Shown piece by piece: positions 11,301 through 20,075 of a stretch of 64,000 bases of DNA. The DNA is from Tritrichomonas musculus (taxonomy: Eukaryota; Parabasalia; Tritrichomonadida; Tritrichomonadidae). The stretch spans positions 2,976,001-3,040,000 of the forward strand of contig JAPFFF010000009.1 of assembly GCA_039105265.1 (NCBI GenBank). Reading direction: 5' to 3'. The notes beneath the pieces are model-generated. The model was not told the origin of the DNA. It ran no database searches and saw nothing but the letters and a program-made list of their open reading frames with translations. Both the position numbers and the translations under genes were made by a program. The first letter of the stretch is position 1; every line of letters starts with the position of its first letter.

Positions 11301-11425
11301 CTTTGTGGATTAATGCAATTACTAGGAAAGTGTTAGAAAAAGACCAAGATTCAGGTGATTATATTCCAGTTGCAGATAAACCTGATATTTTGCTAATTTC
11401 AGAAAATTATACAGATGCTAGTTAA
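8333..11425 (+). CDS. TULIP (LBP/BPI-like) domain fused to a PqiA-like multi-spanning membrane domain
   Basis: The predicted protein has 1030 residues. An N-terminal signal peptide (about 1-18) precedes a roughly 450-residue ectodomain with many N-x-S/T sites. The first part of the ectodomain resembles the LBP/BPI (TULIP) lipid-binding fold, including the helix-rich stretch that ends ...IRPYF near residue 207. A first membrane span follows at about 495-521. The rest consists of two similar four-span blocks. In each, a span pair with conserved Pro and Lys/His is followed by a GKWSLLDSF-like motif (first block about 698-706, second block AWSCLDVFT about 912-920), which is the signature I know from bacterial PqiA (WSMLDVF). 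PqiA works with MCE proteins in envelope lipid transport, so a lipid-transfer role is a reasonable inference. The frame is open back to a TTG at 8315; the ATG at 8333 begins the signal peptide and is preferred. Confidence 0.72.
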   Translation: MNALNFLLTLGALPFLQNGKKNEVCDFDCWIRSLVIHVPPITETFLVSSTINLTNMIISNISFKAINASFYPNEYKIEDGILFNVTLSASLVSDLKLTGLLPINGNFSVAVSEVCIKLPLKFIKDSYGLISNVTIYDDKCSVTINNIDLDLHLDSLIIDDIFKLLHDFIITLIKNNAGTIICNSIKPKIKQYGSNLFGFIAENIRPYFNGSTPIDIPIDSEKMSNLKQSQIIDLLRFVLTNLTNSDGPLNLNNLINRFSDDTGIFDYYDFANYLGLPLQLSFEIPIENDDFNSTIYFTIKDIILSNLNTWKDLTIIDPISPFVLDTHTSLENLGINLTFEINASMEGVVDSGKVDLSETAFICLDMQNNSMDFQLQFATEKGAGLNYSTAQCIDLDCLMKLASPEGTGFKKFEFNTSIGDIEFGSPEDSLEESIQAMINTIFDFFISNYREQIPVFLNGFINEFGTNYINQAIKNTLRNTTCDDIKDPLYHPFGTFVTIIALGFWFISSFFLVALILIVKYLKNKKINEREENITTSGITNDTISISTSDEDSGNKPQIDFESQGKFLAFFRDDSHANLFMHPRLPLWLRLLMPILILSNIALFISANGSIGGSVFLKLHFGDIKRLEFPSLFNFSLINSITDMWKAGTYALSILVACMSAIWPYSKLVLMLIVWMIPSSILKKKHRDRILRILDVLGKWSLLDSFFMILMVVGFHFVIRFPIVDTQQISKENILYVWVLPVYGFVGLIVGTIYSLALSHIICYIDQYASKSSKSNVEIDPKSQIKTSVFKEQNLASKIFLVFFLPFALTLFLLGISVKSFSFEFVGFTGWALDVLNVKNKAGYTVIDMVTMFPNSCEFPNNWEVRTIQIVYVITAIITPILHIISLGIMLFTPFTRKALLTMYNVCEVLYAWSCLDVFTLSLLVSMIQITQFTNFMVGHRCDLINDVLKKFFNHEKFIDGHYKCFEVLTVLENGTFLLIAAALINTVSALWINAITRKVLEKDQDSGDYIPVADKPDILLISENYTDAS

Positions 11426-11806
11426 TTAACTTTATCATTTTAATTTATTCTATCCTTACAAATAAAAAACATAATTGTTTCTATTCTTATTATAATTACA
11501 TTTATTCGCTAATGAGTTATAGTAAATTAATTACTAAAATTTTAAATTGGAATCTTCGAATCACTAATTTGATCAGAAACTTAAAATTAAACTATGTTTA
11601 AACAAAAACGTACATTAAGAGAAAAATAATAGTAATAAATTTTAATACATGGGTTTTCTTCCTTTTTCACAATAAATCAAAACGAATAATTAATTATAAA
11701 AATATATAATATAAAAGATTAATAAATTCGAAAACAAATATCATCTCCATTATTAATTGAAACATCGCAAGATAGGTGATTTTGGTATCTAAAATAAATT
11801 CTGACC
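11426..11806. other. Convergent intergenic spacer
   Basis: About 380 bp between the converging ends of the TULIP-PqiA gene and the Tup1-like gene. It is AT-rich 3' sequence; nothing recognisable is seen. Confidence 0.6.
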
Positions 11807-13126
11807 TTATATATCATATGACCATAGGCAGACAAGTCCATCACCCGAACAGGATACAAAAATCTTCTCTGAAGGATGATGTGCAAGCTCGAAAAGAGTG
11901 TTCGTGTGTGCCTTTATTGTAAAAAGGCATTCACCTTTTTTATAATCCCAAGCTTTTATTGTTTCATCTTTACTTCCGGTAAAGCAGATGGTTTCTTTAG
12001 GTGAAAAGCATGTAGAAAGAACAAGATCTGTATGGCCTACAAGTGTTTTTCTTAAACTAGCAACATAACGAAGACTCCATATTTTTGTTGTTTTGTCGTG
12101 CGAAGAAGTAGCAATAGAACAATCTAAAGGTGAAGTTGTCACATCAAGTAAATATTCTTCATGAGCTTTAAATACATTCATTTTTTGGGTGCACATTGGA
12201 TCATAAATGCCAACAGTTCCATTCATAAATCCAACAGCAATTGATGTTTCTTCATCATCTTTTGTAAGAGCAACAATCATATCATCTCCTGGTTTATTTG
12301 ATTCTGGATTTTCATGATTAATTTTCCTTAATAATTTCATGTTGGTTAAATCCCATATGCATAATAAACCATCAAAACCACCAGAATATAATCTATTTGA
12401 ATCATTTGAGAATAAAAGCGATGATACTTTATTATCATGGCCTTCAAGATCACCAATAATGCGATGACTAGGAATTGAATAAATTAAAACGTTATTAACA
12501 GGCCCACCAAGCGCAAGAAACTGAGAATCTGGACTAATTCTAATAGCTCGTGTATTATAATCTGTTACTTCCTGTGCTTTTGGAATTTCGAAAGTATTGA
12601 TTACTGATCCATCTTGAGTTGACACGATAAATACTGTTTGTCGATTTGCAAAAGCAAGACAATCGCCATTGAAGTTAAAACAAACTGAGCAAACATATGA
12701 ATCTGTGTGCAAAGAATATCGTAGATTGATATTTGACTTATAAGATGAAGGTGTAACATCCCAAGGCAAATTTAATAAAGATAGCGCTTCATGAGAACTA
12801 GATCCTGTAGATGGCGTGGTTAAAGGAATTTGATTTGAATTTACTTGTGGCTCAGAATTAGTAATTGTTTGAGTCTGTGAGGTTTGTTGTGGCATTCTCT
12901 CGAATTGAGCTTTTAAACGGTGATACATTGCTTTCATTGTTTCGGTATCTTCTTGAAGCTGAAGAAAATGAATTACAGATTGATCATATATATGTTGAAG
13001 TGATTGATTTTCAGCTTTGAGTGCGCAAACAGCTTTAGTAATGCCATCAAGGCCATTGACAATTTTTTCAGCAGATTGCTCAACTGATATAGATGGTTGT
13101 TGAGATGGCGCGATTCCTTGATTCAT
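11807..13126 (-). CDS. Tup1/Groucho-like WD40 transcriptional corepressor
   Basis: The 439-residue protein has a predicted N-terminal coiled coil (about 15-75), a Gln/Thr/Ser-rich linker (80-125) and a C-terminal WD40 propeller (about 140-439). Repeat ends such as LCIWDL, TKIWSL, IKAWDY and VCLWSY are visible, with GH dipeptides before them. The sequence at the propeller start (H-T-D-S-Y-V-C-S-V-C-F-N) and the order coiled coil, linker, propeller match yeast Tup1, a corepressor recruited by DNA-binding proteins. Other coiled-coil plus WD40 proteins (Atg16, PRPF19) have different N-termini. The start is the first ATG. A CCACTTTTTG motif on the coding strand at 13149-13158 lies about 25-30 bases upstream and recurs before other genes in this window. 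Confidence 0.72.
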   Translation of the reverse strand: MNQGIAPSQQPSISVEQSAEKIVNGLDGITKAVCALKAENQSLQHIYDQSVIHFLQLQEDTETMKAMYHRLKAQFERMPQQTSQTQTITNSEPQVNSNQIPLTTPSTGSSSHEALSLLNLPWDVTPSSYKSNINLRYSLHTDSYVCSVCFNFNGDCLAFANRQTVFIVSTQDGSVINTFEIPKAQEVTDYNTRAIRISPDSQFLALGGPVNNVLIYSIPSHRIIGDLEGHDNKVSSLLFSNDSNRLYSGGFDGLLCIWDLTNMKLLRKINHENPESNKPGDDMIVALTKDDEETSIAVGFMNGTVGIYDPMCTQKMNVFKAHEEYLLDVTTSPLDCSIATSSHDKTTKIWSLRYVASLRKTLVGHTDLVLSTCFSPKETICFTGSKDETIKAWDYKKGECLFTIKAHTNTLFELAHHPSEKIFVSCSGDGLVCLWSYDI

Positions 13127-13501
13127 TTAAAAGGTTTGTTTGAAAAACAAAAAGTGGCTTATAAAATAAAATTTTAAACTGTTTGAAATCGCAAAATTGT
13201 TTTCCACATGAAAATAAGTAAGATTATTTAAAAAAAAAAAAAAAAAAAAAAAAAGTCAATGATATAGAAGTTCACTTGGTTTTACTATGGTTTTTCAAAA
13301 TGAAAATTATAATGAAAGATGAAGTCAATGAAAAGCCTATGAAATTCTAAAATGAGCACCATATGATAATAACTTGGTATAACTGAATTTGAAATGTTGA
13401 ATATGAAAAAAGTTTTAAATTAAAATTACAAGGCAGGTCATGATTGTCAAACAAAAATAATTTAAAAAAAAAATCTCATACAATATGTTAGGGAAAATAA
13501 A
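13127..13501. other. Intergenic spacer with a 25-base A tract
   Basis: The spacer between two minus-strand genes contains an uninterrupted run of A at 13230-13254. No coding or RNA feature is seen. Confidence 0.6.
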
Positions 13502-13903
13502 TTATTTCGAAACAGCTTCATGATGTTTATCCATTAGGATGAAAAATGGATCACGAATTTTGAACCAATGTTCTTCAAACCATTTGAATAAGTCGCATTT
13601 TTTCTTTATCAATTTAGCATTATAAGGGATATCAAAATTTTTTGACAATGTTGTTGCTATATCTCGAAGCATTGTCGATTTCAACTTGATCGGTTCTCCG
13701 TCTTTCTCTTTATTTTTTATGTGAGCTAAAATATCGTGTTTAGCGCTTCCTGGAACTGTTTTTTCAGCGATTTCTGACGTCGGATCGAATTGTTGAATTA
13801 TTTCTGTAAGTCTCTGGGTTGCATGCTTCATACATTCAGGGCTGGAACGGCAAATTTCAATGATAGATGATAAGGTTTCTATAGCAATTTTTGATTCATC
13901 CAT
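13502..13903 (-). CDS. Conserved-looking small helical protein of unknown function
   Basis: From the ATG at 13903 the protein has 133 residues. It is rich in predicted helices: a first bundle (about 1-40, ending with a helix TQRLTEIIQQF), a Lys/Glu-rich linker, and a C-terminal helical region ending in an aromatic cluster, LFKWFEEHWFKIRDPFFIL. I do not recognise the family. The frame is open to a TTG at 13960, but codons before 13903 look non-coding. A GTCACTTTTTGAA motif on the coding strand near 14032-14044 is of the same type as elements before other genes here, though about 130 bases from this ATG. Codon use is like that of its neighbours, so I think it is a real gene. Confidence 0.6.
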   Translation of the reverse strand: MDESKIAIETLSSIIEICRSSPECMKHATQRLTEIIQQFDPTSEIAEKTVPGSAKHDILAHIKNKEKDGEPIKLKSTMLRDIATTLSKNFDIPYNAKLIKKKCDLFKWFEEHWFKIRDPFFILMDKHHEAVSK

Positions 13904-14827
13904 GGGAAAACCTTTCCCGCCTAAAATTAAAATATTATAACAATTCCTATCAAAAATCAAAAAAATTCAAATCTACTTAAATTCGTTAATAATTCAAAAG
14001 ACCCTATTAAGGTATTCATTCAATTTTGTAGTATTCAAAAAGTGACAACAAAAATACAAATTTTGCGAAAAATATCATAATAAATTTTAATTTTTTATAT
14101 TAAATATTCATAAAAAAATAATATCATTATATAATATATTTAAATTATTCTATATCTTGCTAAAAGTAGAGATAATTTCATAAATAATCACTCAGCTAAT
14201 CTTTTCAACCTGAGTTAAAATTTGAAAAATTGGACATATTTTTTGATTTTGAAAAGAATTATTTTAAAAAATCAAAAATTCCGACGCTGGGGACTTTATT
14301 TTGGATAGATTTTTACTTTGAATACTTTACATATTTTTACTTTTCAGAAATCTTTATTTTCTCACAATTATTCAATTGTTTATATCTTACAATCTCACAA
14401 TTATTTCTTATAAAAATGCACAATATTCTGAAGTATATAATAATTTCATAGAATTGATCTCAATTTTCTTATGATTCAAATATTTCATAAAAATTTAATT
14501 CAATTTAATAAATTAACTAAAAAATATATCTTATATTTAAAATTGCATTTTCCTCATATTTGCTATGATATTTATACAAAACATCATTTTTTTTTCTAAA
14601 CTTATCAAATTGTAAAATTTTCATTCAAAAAGAAAAATTAATTTATTTTTATATTTTACGTTAATTTTACCATTATATTTAGTAAATAAATTGATGTCAT
14701 CATATATTTTATTATATTACAATATGATATCATATACTGCTTTTGTTCAACCTTAATATGGTCTAATTCAAACCAAAATAAAAAAAAATGATAAAAAGAA
14801 TAAAAATTAGTAATAAGATATATATGT
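13904..14827. other. Intergenic spacer, AT-rich
   Basis: About 920 bp between the small helical protein and TCTP, very AT-rich. It holds short random open frames only (14230-14451, 14656-14827) and no recognisable feature. Confidence 0.6.
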
Positions 14828-15286
14828 TTAGCATTTGAAGTTGTCAGCACCTTTTTCAAGAAGAAGGAAGTATTCTTTACCGTCACGTTCTTCTGAGAAA
14901 AGGAGCATACCATCTGGATCTCCGCTCTTGCCCATGTAAACAGTGATCTTTGCAAAGTTTGATGCAATGTATGAAGCGAAAGCCTTAGCTTCTTTCATGA
15001 AGTCAGCAACTTTTTCTGGACTGTTTTGTTCAAGTTGTGCTTTCCTCTTTGGCATGAAGCTCTTAACCCATCCCATGAAAGCAGCCTTCTTCATTTCATA
15101 TGGTTGAAGATCAAAGTTTTCAACAATATCAACAACTTGATATTTGGAATTTGGATCATCTTCATCAGCAAGTTTGTCAATCATACGTGATTCAAATTCA
15201 AGGCATCCGATATCTTCACGAGCTTTATGTGGATAAGCATCGCTGATAAGTTCATCTTGTGTGAATGGGCACTCGTACAACCTCAT
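14828..15286 (-). CDS. TPT1: Translationally controlled tumour protein (TCTP) homologue
   Basis: The 152-residue protein aligns along its length with TCTP. It begins MRLYECPFTQDELISDAYP, has the conserved CLEFESRMI strand, the mobile-loop region, a long helical hairpin (about 70-115), and the C-terminal GDPDGMLLF...EYFLLLEKGAD segment ending in Cys. TCTP is a calcium- and tubulin-binding growth regulator. The family is usually 165-172 residues, so the acidic loop is shorter here. The open frame extends upstream to a non-ATG codon at 15343, but the ATG at 15286 is where TCTP starts, and an initiator TCACTTT sits 12-14 bases upstream. That supports a very short 5' UTR, as in trichomonads. Confidence 0.93.
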   Translation of the reverse strand: MRLYECPFTQDELISDAYPHKAREDIGCLEFESRMIDKLADEDDPNSKYQVVDIVENFDLQPYEMKKAAFMGWVKSFMPKRKAQLEQNSPEKVADFMKEAKAFASYIASNFAKITVYMGKSGDPDGMLLFSEERDGKEYFLLLEKGADNFKC

Positions 15287-15293
15287 ATTTGAG

Positions 15294-15300
15294 AAAGTGA
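15294..15300 (-). promoter_or_regulatory. Initiator (Inr) element of the TCTP gene
   Basis: The coding strand reads TCACTTT with its A 12 bases before the ATG at 15286. Trichomonad Inr elements follow TCA(+1)Y(T/A) and lie within about 20 bases of the start codon. The match and spacing fix the start of the gene. Confidence 0.6.
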
Positions 15301-16545
15301 AGTTATAATTCTTTGATTCTTTTCTTAGGAATGGTCGTAACAAAACAATTCAAAATTTGGTTTGACCAAGATATTTTCTGAATTATTCAAAGAAATTTTG
15401 AAATTTTAATTGGTTCTATAAAATAGTTGATTATATCGTAATTTAATATATAAAAAAGAGTTATATAAATATTTTAAAATTTTAATTTAATTAAATAATA
15501 AAATAAATATAATATTATGTTGCATTTTATTTTTATTTAAAGATATTTATATAATTTTAAATAGCTATGTTTTCAAAGATTGAATTAATAATTCAATTTT
15601 TCAAAGATTAAAGTTTTTATACTTTTGAATTTTCTATAAAACGGAAAAAAAACATCATCGCCTTCAAACAAGGTTTTCCATTACAAAAGTAGGCTATTTT
15701 TTAATAGCCACTTCTTCAAAATCATATTATCTCTTGATAAAAATATCAAGAGATGTAAAATAAGAAAGCTATTTCATTATTTTATAATTGCTGATTTCTC
15801 TTTTTTTATGAATTAAATCAAAAATCCGCTTGTTATCAATTATAACATAAACTCAAAATCTTAGATATTAGTTTTCACATGTGAATCATATCGAAAATTG
15901 CGTTTCAATATTTGTATTAGCAAGTCCTTAATTAAATTTCCAAAAGGAAATATATCCTTTTTTATTTTTTGATTTTTCATTAAGAATTAAAAGATATTTC
16001 AAAATTTATTAATATATTTTTCATATTTTTAATAATAATCGAATGTTCATTTATTTCTCATTAAATTTTTATTGCGTTTGCTTAGATTAAATAAAATGGT
16101 TTTAAATTTGATGATCAAATAATTGAAGCTTATAATTTAAATTGATCCATATCTGATCTTCAAGTGTTTCCTATGAAATTAACTAATAGGATTTCTCATA
16201 ATAGAATAACAATTTTTTAGGAAAACTTTATATATTTTTTTTTTTGATTTAAACTTTTTGTAAAGAAATAATAATTTATTTGCCGATCATATTTGCCTGA
16301 ATATAAAAATCATAAAATTTTATAGATATTTAGAGCATCTCTCAGTGTTCTTTATGAAAGACTTTATTATCATAGTATTATGGTATTTGTGTTTAAAAAA
16401 AAAAAGATTATTATACTTTATCCTGAGATTTTATTCGGGAACGTTTACCATTAATATTGTCCATAAGATTAGTTAACCGTTTTTTTTGATATTAATTGGA
16501 CCATTGTCCTTTCAATTTTTCACTTAACTTTGTCAAACCCCTTTT

Positions 16546-16552
16546 TCACTTC
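16546..16552 (+). promoter_or_regulatory. Initiator (Inr) element of the 14-3-3 gene
   Basis: TCACTTC with its A 11 bases upstream of the ATG at 16559. It fits the trichomonad Inr and argues against the longer reading frame that would begin at a TTG at 16496. Confidence 0.65.
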
Positions 16553-16558
16553 TTAAAA

Positions 16559-17278
16559 ATGTCTTCAACTGAGCTTAAGTTCTTTATGGCCCGTGTCGCA
16601 GACCAAGCTGAGCGTTACGAAGATGTTGTCTCTAACCTCAATTCTATCATCGACACAGACCCAAAATTGAGCCCAGACGAACGTAATTTACTTTCTGTTG
16701 CTTATAAGGCTCTCACAGGTTCCCGTCGTTCAGCACTCCGAACTGTTAATGCATTCCTTGAGGATGAATCAGTCAAATCAATCAACGAACGCCATGAGAA
16801 GCTCACCGAATTACAAGAAAAATTAATTAAAGAACTTGTCCAACTTTGCAATGAACTTATCAATTTAATTGATGGAAAGCTTCTTCCAGTTGCTGATGAT
16901 CCTATCTCAAAGGTTTTCTATCAAAAACTTAAGGCCGATTATTACCGCTATTCCGTCGAATTCGTCAGTGATACCGAGAAGAAAGACGGATCAGACAAAG
17001 CTAAAGCTGCCTATGAAGAAGCAATGAAAATCGCCACAAGCGATTTAACAAAGGCAAACCCATCATACCTCGGACTTGCTCTTAACTATTCAGTCTTCCT
17101 TTATGAAATCATTGGCCAAAAGAAGGAAGCAATTGATCTTGCTGACAGATCATTCAAGGAAGCAGTTGACCTCCTCGATGAACTTAGCGAAGATGAATAT
17201 TCTGAAGCGACTTTGATTTTACAACTCCTTAAGGATAACGTTTCTTTATGGACAGAAGAACAAGGCGATGCACAATAA
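16559..17278 (+). CDS. 14-3-3 protein
   Basis: The 239-residue all-helical protein has the diagnostic 14-3-3 segments: ERNLLSVAYKALTGSRRSALR near 40-60, YYRYSVEF near 128, and the C-terminal helix block LGLALNYSVFLYEI...LADRSFKEA and LLKDNVSLW. The phosphopeptide-binding Lys and Arg-Arg residues (K in SVAYK, R-R in GSRRS, R-Y in YYRYS) are retained, so it should bind pSer/pThr motifs as a dimer. Length is normal for the family (about 240-260). The start at 16559 is chosen over an upstream non-ATG extension because of the Inr 11 bases before it. Codons are C-rich at third positions compared with neighbours (for example CTC, ATC, GAC), typical of a highly expressed gene. Confidence 0.97.
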   Translation: MSSTELKFFMARVADQAERYEDVVSNLNSIIDTDPKLSPDERNLLSVAYKALTGSRRSALRTVNAFLEDESVKSINERHEKLTELQEKLIKELVQLCNELINLIDGKLLPVADDPISKVFYQKLKADYYRYSVEFVSDTEKKDGSDKAKAAYEEAMKIATSDLTKANPSYLGLALNYSVFLYEIIGQKKEAIDLADRSFKEAVDLLDELSEDEYSEATLILQLLKDNVSLWTEEQGDAQ

Positions 17279-17541
17279 GTAAACGTCTCAACATTCTTGT
17301 CGTTTTTCTTTTGTTTTTTTCTTTTCTCTTCATTTCTACCAATCCTTAATATCCTATTTAAAATCGTCTATCCTTAGGAAAAAGCTTACTACAAACAAGT
17401 AAATAAAAAGTTAAAGGATTTAATTTCTAGTTTACTATAATATAGTTTAAACCATTGGATTTATTGGTGATTTGTGTGATTTAAGTACAAATTCGCAAAT
17501 TTACAGTTGAATTTAAGGATATATAAAAAAAAAAAAAAAAA

Positions 17542-17955
17542 TTAGGTTCTATTTTGAGATCCAATCTGGAAATTTGGTTCGAGGAGAGAAGTTTCTTCAT
17601 TTGGAAGAATAACTTCTGGAATATCAGGAATAGATGGTAGAGGTTGTTCATTGATTTTTTTAGCAATATTTTGCATTTGTTCGAGTGGCTGTGTGTGAAG
17701 TGATGATTGCTGAAGCACAATATTTATCGCAAAGCGAAGATCATCTTCACCAATGAGAGATGTTTCTTTACTCTTTTTATAGTCACAAGAGCGTTGAGCT
17801 TCTCTAAGAACCTCTGTAACGTGACGGTAAAAAAGCTCAACAAGCATATGAGGAACGGCTGGTTCATAATCATTTATATCCATTGAAGCGAGAAGTTGTT
17901 TCATTTGTTCAAGGATGTTAAGGGGCTGAGACATTTTGGTATTATTTTTGGACAT
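17542..17955 (-). CDS. TAF9: TFIID/SAGA subunit TAF9-like histone-fold protein
   Basis: The 137-residue protein has an N-terminal histone fold (about 14-80) of the TAF9 type: the pattern LLASMDINDYEPAVPHML...FYRHVTEVLREAQ followed by LIGEDDLRFAI matches the alpha-1/alpha-2/alpha-3 arrangement of TAF9. After it come the family's NIAKKINEQPLPSIP and LLEPNFQI stretches (in animal TAF9: N-Q-T-P-L-P and C-L-T-x-P-N-Y). TAF9 pairs with TAF6 in TFIID. Histone-fold TAFs are interesting in trichomonads because their core promoter is Inr-driven. The first ATG (17955) is used; a second ATG seven codons later (17934) is equally possible. Confidence 0.85.
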   Translation of the reverse strand: MSKNNTKMSQPLNILEQMKQLLASMDINDYEPAVPHMLVELFYRHVTEVLREAQRSCDYKKSKETSLIGEDDLRFAINIVLQQSSLHTQPLEQMQNIAKKINEQPLPSIPDIPEVILPNEETSLLEPNFQIGSQNRT

Positions 17956-18028
17956 TTTTTTTTCTATAAAAATATAATAGCATTAAAACTTTTTGAAAGT
18001 AATATAAAAAAATCATCAAAACTCATAT

Positions 18029-18787
18029 TTATTTATTTAAATAATAATCATCATCAAATACACGAATGTTTGGAAGGCAGATATATTCATCATCTCCATG
18101 ATTTTCAATAACGTACAAAACTAAAGTTTTCATCCATATAGTTCTATTGAAATCAAAGACTTGAGGTGACTCGGAATGGTGTAAAGCATGAAATTCATCT
18201 GAAATGTATGTATTTTTATGATCAGTACAAATGACTTTAAATGTTTTGATTCCACATGGATGAGCATTTGTTTGATTAATTTCAATTTTTGCTATTCTCT
18301 CAACATGATGCGATAAGAATGTAAAGTTTGCTGTTTTCCCTTTTATTTTATATAAATTATTTTCGTCTAGAGGATAACTTGGTGGTTTAAAATTACGAAC
18401 AAATTTTGATTTAATGAAAGGAATATTTTCTATTTTTTTTCTTTCTTTTTCTGATGTGAATGTTACTAAAGATATATTTACTGGAGAGTATTTTATTTTT
18501 GAAGATAAAGAATCTTGAAATAAGTCATTAACAGTGTTTATTACTTCATTTAACTTTTCATTGTTTGTATCATTGATTAACTTAATATTTTTTTTATTAT
18601 TCTGTTTTGAAATATTAATTTTTTCGAGTTTATTTATTAAAAATGAAATTTGATTTGATAGGTTTTTCATAACATCTCCTTGAACATTAATCTCGCTTTG
18701 TAATTCTGACAATCTCTGCATAATTTTCTCTGCATCATCATATTGATCGCATAATGCTAAAGATAGAAAAAGAAAAAGCATTATCAT
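18029..18787 (-). CDS. SUN-domain protein with N-terminal signal sequence
   Basis: The 252-residue protein starts with a hydrophobic segment (1-13, MIMLFLFLSLALC) that looks like a signal peptide or short anchor, followed by a coiled-coil region (about 15-90). The C-terminal 120 residues carry a SUN-like beta-sandwich: FTFLSHHVERIAKIEI, then IKTFKVICTD, FDFNRTIWMKTLVLYVIENHGDDEYICLPNIRVFDD, the last being the canonical ending of SUN domains. SUN proteins span the nuclear envelope or, in the SUCO/Slp1 branch, the ER membrane. There is no later membrane segment, so the domain would face the ER or perinuclear lumen. It is short for the family. The start is the first ATG; a second Met is at codon 3. 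Confidence 0.75.
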   Translation of the reverse strand: MIMLFLFLSLALCDQYDDAEKIMQRLSELQSEINVQGDVMKNLSNQISFLINKLEKINISKQNNKKNIKLINDTNNEKLNEVINTVNDLFQDSLSSKIKYSPVNISLVTFTSEKERKKIENIPFIKSKFVRNFKPPSYPLDENNLYKIKGKTANFTFLSHHVERIAKIEINQTNAHPCGIKTFKVICTDHKNTYISDEFHALHHSESPQVFDFNRTIWMKTLVLYVIENHGDDEYICLPNIRVFDDDYYLNK

Positions 18788-19136
18788 AAATTTTGATATA
18801 CCATAAAGTATTGAAATCCAATATATTCAAAAATTCGTTTTTTTTTTTTTTTTTTTGTTCATTTTTATCTGGGAAAATGTATTTGTTCAATTAATCGTTA
18901 AGAATATCGTCGGTATGATCTTTGCCTAATAAAACATAGTTTAAATTCATTTTACAATTTTCAATCAATAACAAAATTAAGTTTTGTTAATTTGTGGAAT
19001 ATTTATCTAAATTTTAGGGAATCTGAATAATAAAAAAATCTATTAGTATCGCATTAAAGGGGAGCAGGTGAAAAAAAATGCTGAAATAATTTGTCATAAT
19101 ATGAATTATTTATTAATATTAAATTATATTATATAA
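18788..19136. other. Intergenic spacer with a T tract
   Basis: About 350 bp between two minus-strand genes with a 19-base run of T at 18838-18856. Nothing else is recognisable. Confidence 0.6.
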
Positions 19137-20075
19137 TTAAGATTTTTCGTCCTGAACAATATTAGCAATAATAACTGTTTTATCTTCACTCGCAGAAACA
19201 ATTTGAGAAGAATCAGAATTGAATGAAATGGATATAATCCGAGATCTTTGTTGTTCAATAAAGGGATGTTCTAACATCATCATATCGAGCAAGCTAACTC
19301 GTTTGTTTGAACTTGCAATTGCCAAAGTTTGACCATCGTGTGAAAATTCAATCTTTTCGATCAATTCGCCTCCGACCTTAATTTCACGTATTTTTTCATT
19401 TGGAGGTGCTTTTAAGTCAAGCAGTTGAATATATCCTTTAACTGTTCCTAGAGCAATAATTCTGTCGTTTGTTGCTAAACAATTATTTGATCTTTTAAGT
19501 TCTCCAACTTTTTTTGCTGTACTTCCTGATAATGAATTAACAACTTTCTGAGTTTCAACATCCACTTCAAATAATGTATGACGTGATAAGCAAACGACTT
19601 TGCTATCATCACTTCCAAAGAATCGAACTGCTTTGAAAAATGCTTCTTTGGCATCAGGGCCTTCAATTGGAACATTAGTAGTTCTTGATAAATCGTCGAA
19701 GTAAAGATGGCCGCCTTGACCAGCCACAGCAACAAAAGTCCCATCTTTATTGATAGCACAATGTGGAGAAAGAGCTTCGGGACATTCAATTTCGCGAATT
19801 TGTTGCATTGTTGATCTTTCTGTTACAAAACACTTTCCATCAAGTGAAGAGGTGATTATTTTGCTTCCATCTCTTGATGAATAAATATCGGTAACAACAA
19901 GATTGTGAATAGGAGTAGTACGTGAAGTATAATATTTGCTTGATTTTTGGTCTTTAGTTAATTCAATAACATCTCCTGAAAGACAGCCGGAATAAATGTT
20001 TTCGCCTATCCAATCAACACAGTTTACGATCTGATCATGAATTTCGAGGAAATCGTAATTGCTAAACTTTCTCAT
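19137..20075 (-). CDS. WD40-repeat protein, possibly Ski8/WDR61-like
   Basis: The 312-residue protein is one WD40 propeller with little else. Degenerate repeats of about 40 residues are visible, with the usual aspartates before the turns (SSRDGSKIITSSLDG, INKDGTFVAVAGQGG, SHDGQTLAIASSNKR, NSDSSQIVSASEDK), although the final WD dipeptides are mostly replaced. Length and the opening segment (HDQIVNCVDW) resemble Ski8/WDR61, a subunit of the Ski and Paf1 complexes, but other small propeller proteins are equally possible. The start is the first ATG. A CACTTTTGA motif on the coding strand at about 20101-20109 lies roughly 30 bases upstream, the same type as before the Tup1-like gene. Confidence 0.7.
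   Translation of the reverse strand: MRKFSNYDFLEIHDQIVNCVDWIGENIYSGCLSGDVIELTKDQKSSKYYTSRTTPIHNLVVTDIYSSRDGSKIITSSLDGKCFVTERSTMQQIREIECPEALSPHCAINKDGTFVAVAGQGGHLYFDDLSRTTNVPIEGPDAKEAFFKAVRFFGSDDSKVVCLSRHTLFEVDVETQKVVNSLSGSTAKKVGELKRSNNCLATNDRIIALGTVKGYIQLLDLKAPPNEKIREIKVGGELIEKIEFSHDGQTLAIASSNKRVSLLDMMMLEHPFIEQQRSRIISISFNSDSSQIVSASEDKTVIIANIVQDEKS

Larger units (their letters stand above)
15287..16558. other. Divergent intergenic spacer between TCTP and 14-3-3
   Basis: About 1.27 kb of AT-rich DNA between two divergent, presumably highly expressed genes. Initiators lie at its two ends. A short inverted repeat around 15738-15755 (TCTCTTGATA / TATCAAGAGA) could form a hairpin. No gene is seen. 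Confidence 0.6.

Noticed and set aside
14230-14451. Plus-strand ORF of 73 residues in a spacer
   Set aside because: Composition is that of random AT-rich sequence (Phe, Tyr, Ile) and it starts at a non-ATG codon.
16496-16558. Longer N-terminus of 14-3-3 from a TTG at 16496
   Set aside because: The extension contains the initiator element and has no counterpart in 14-3-3 proteins.
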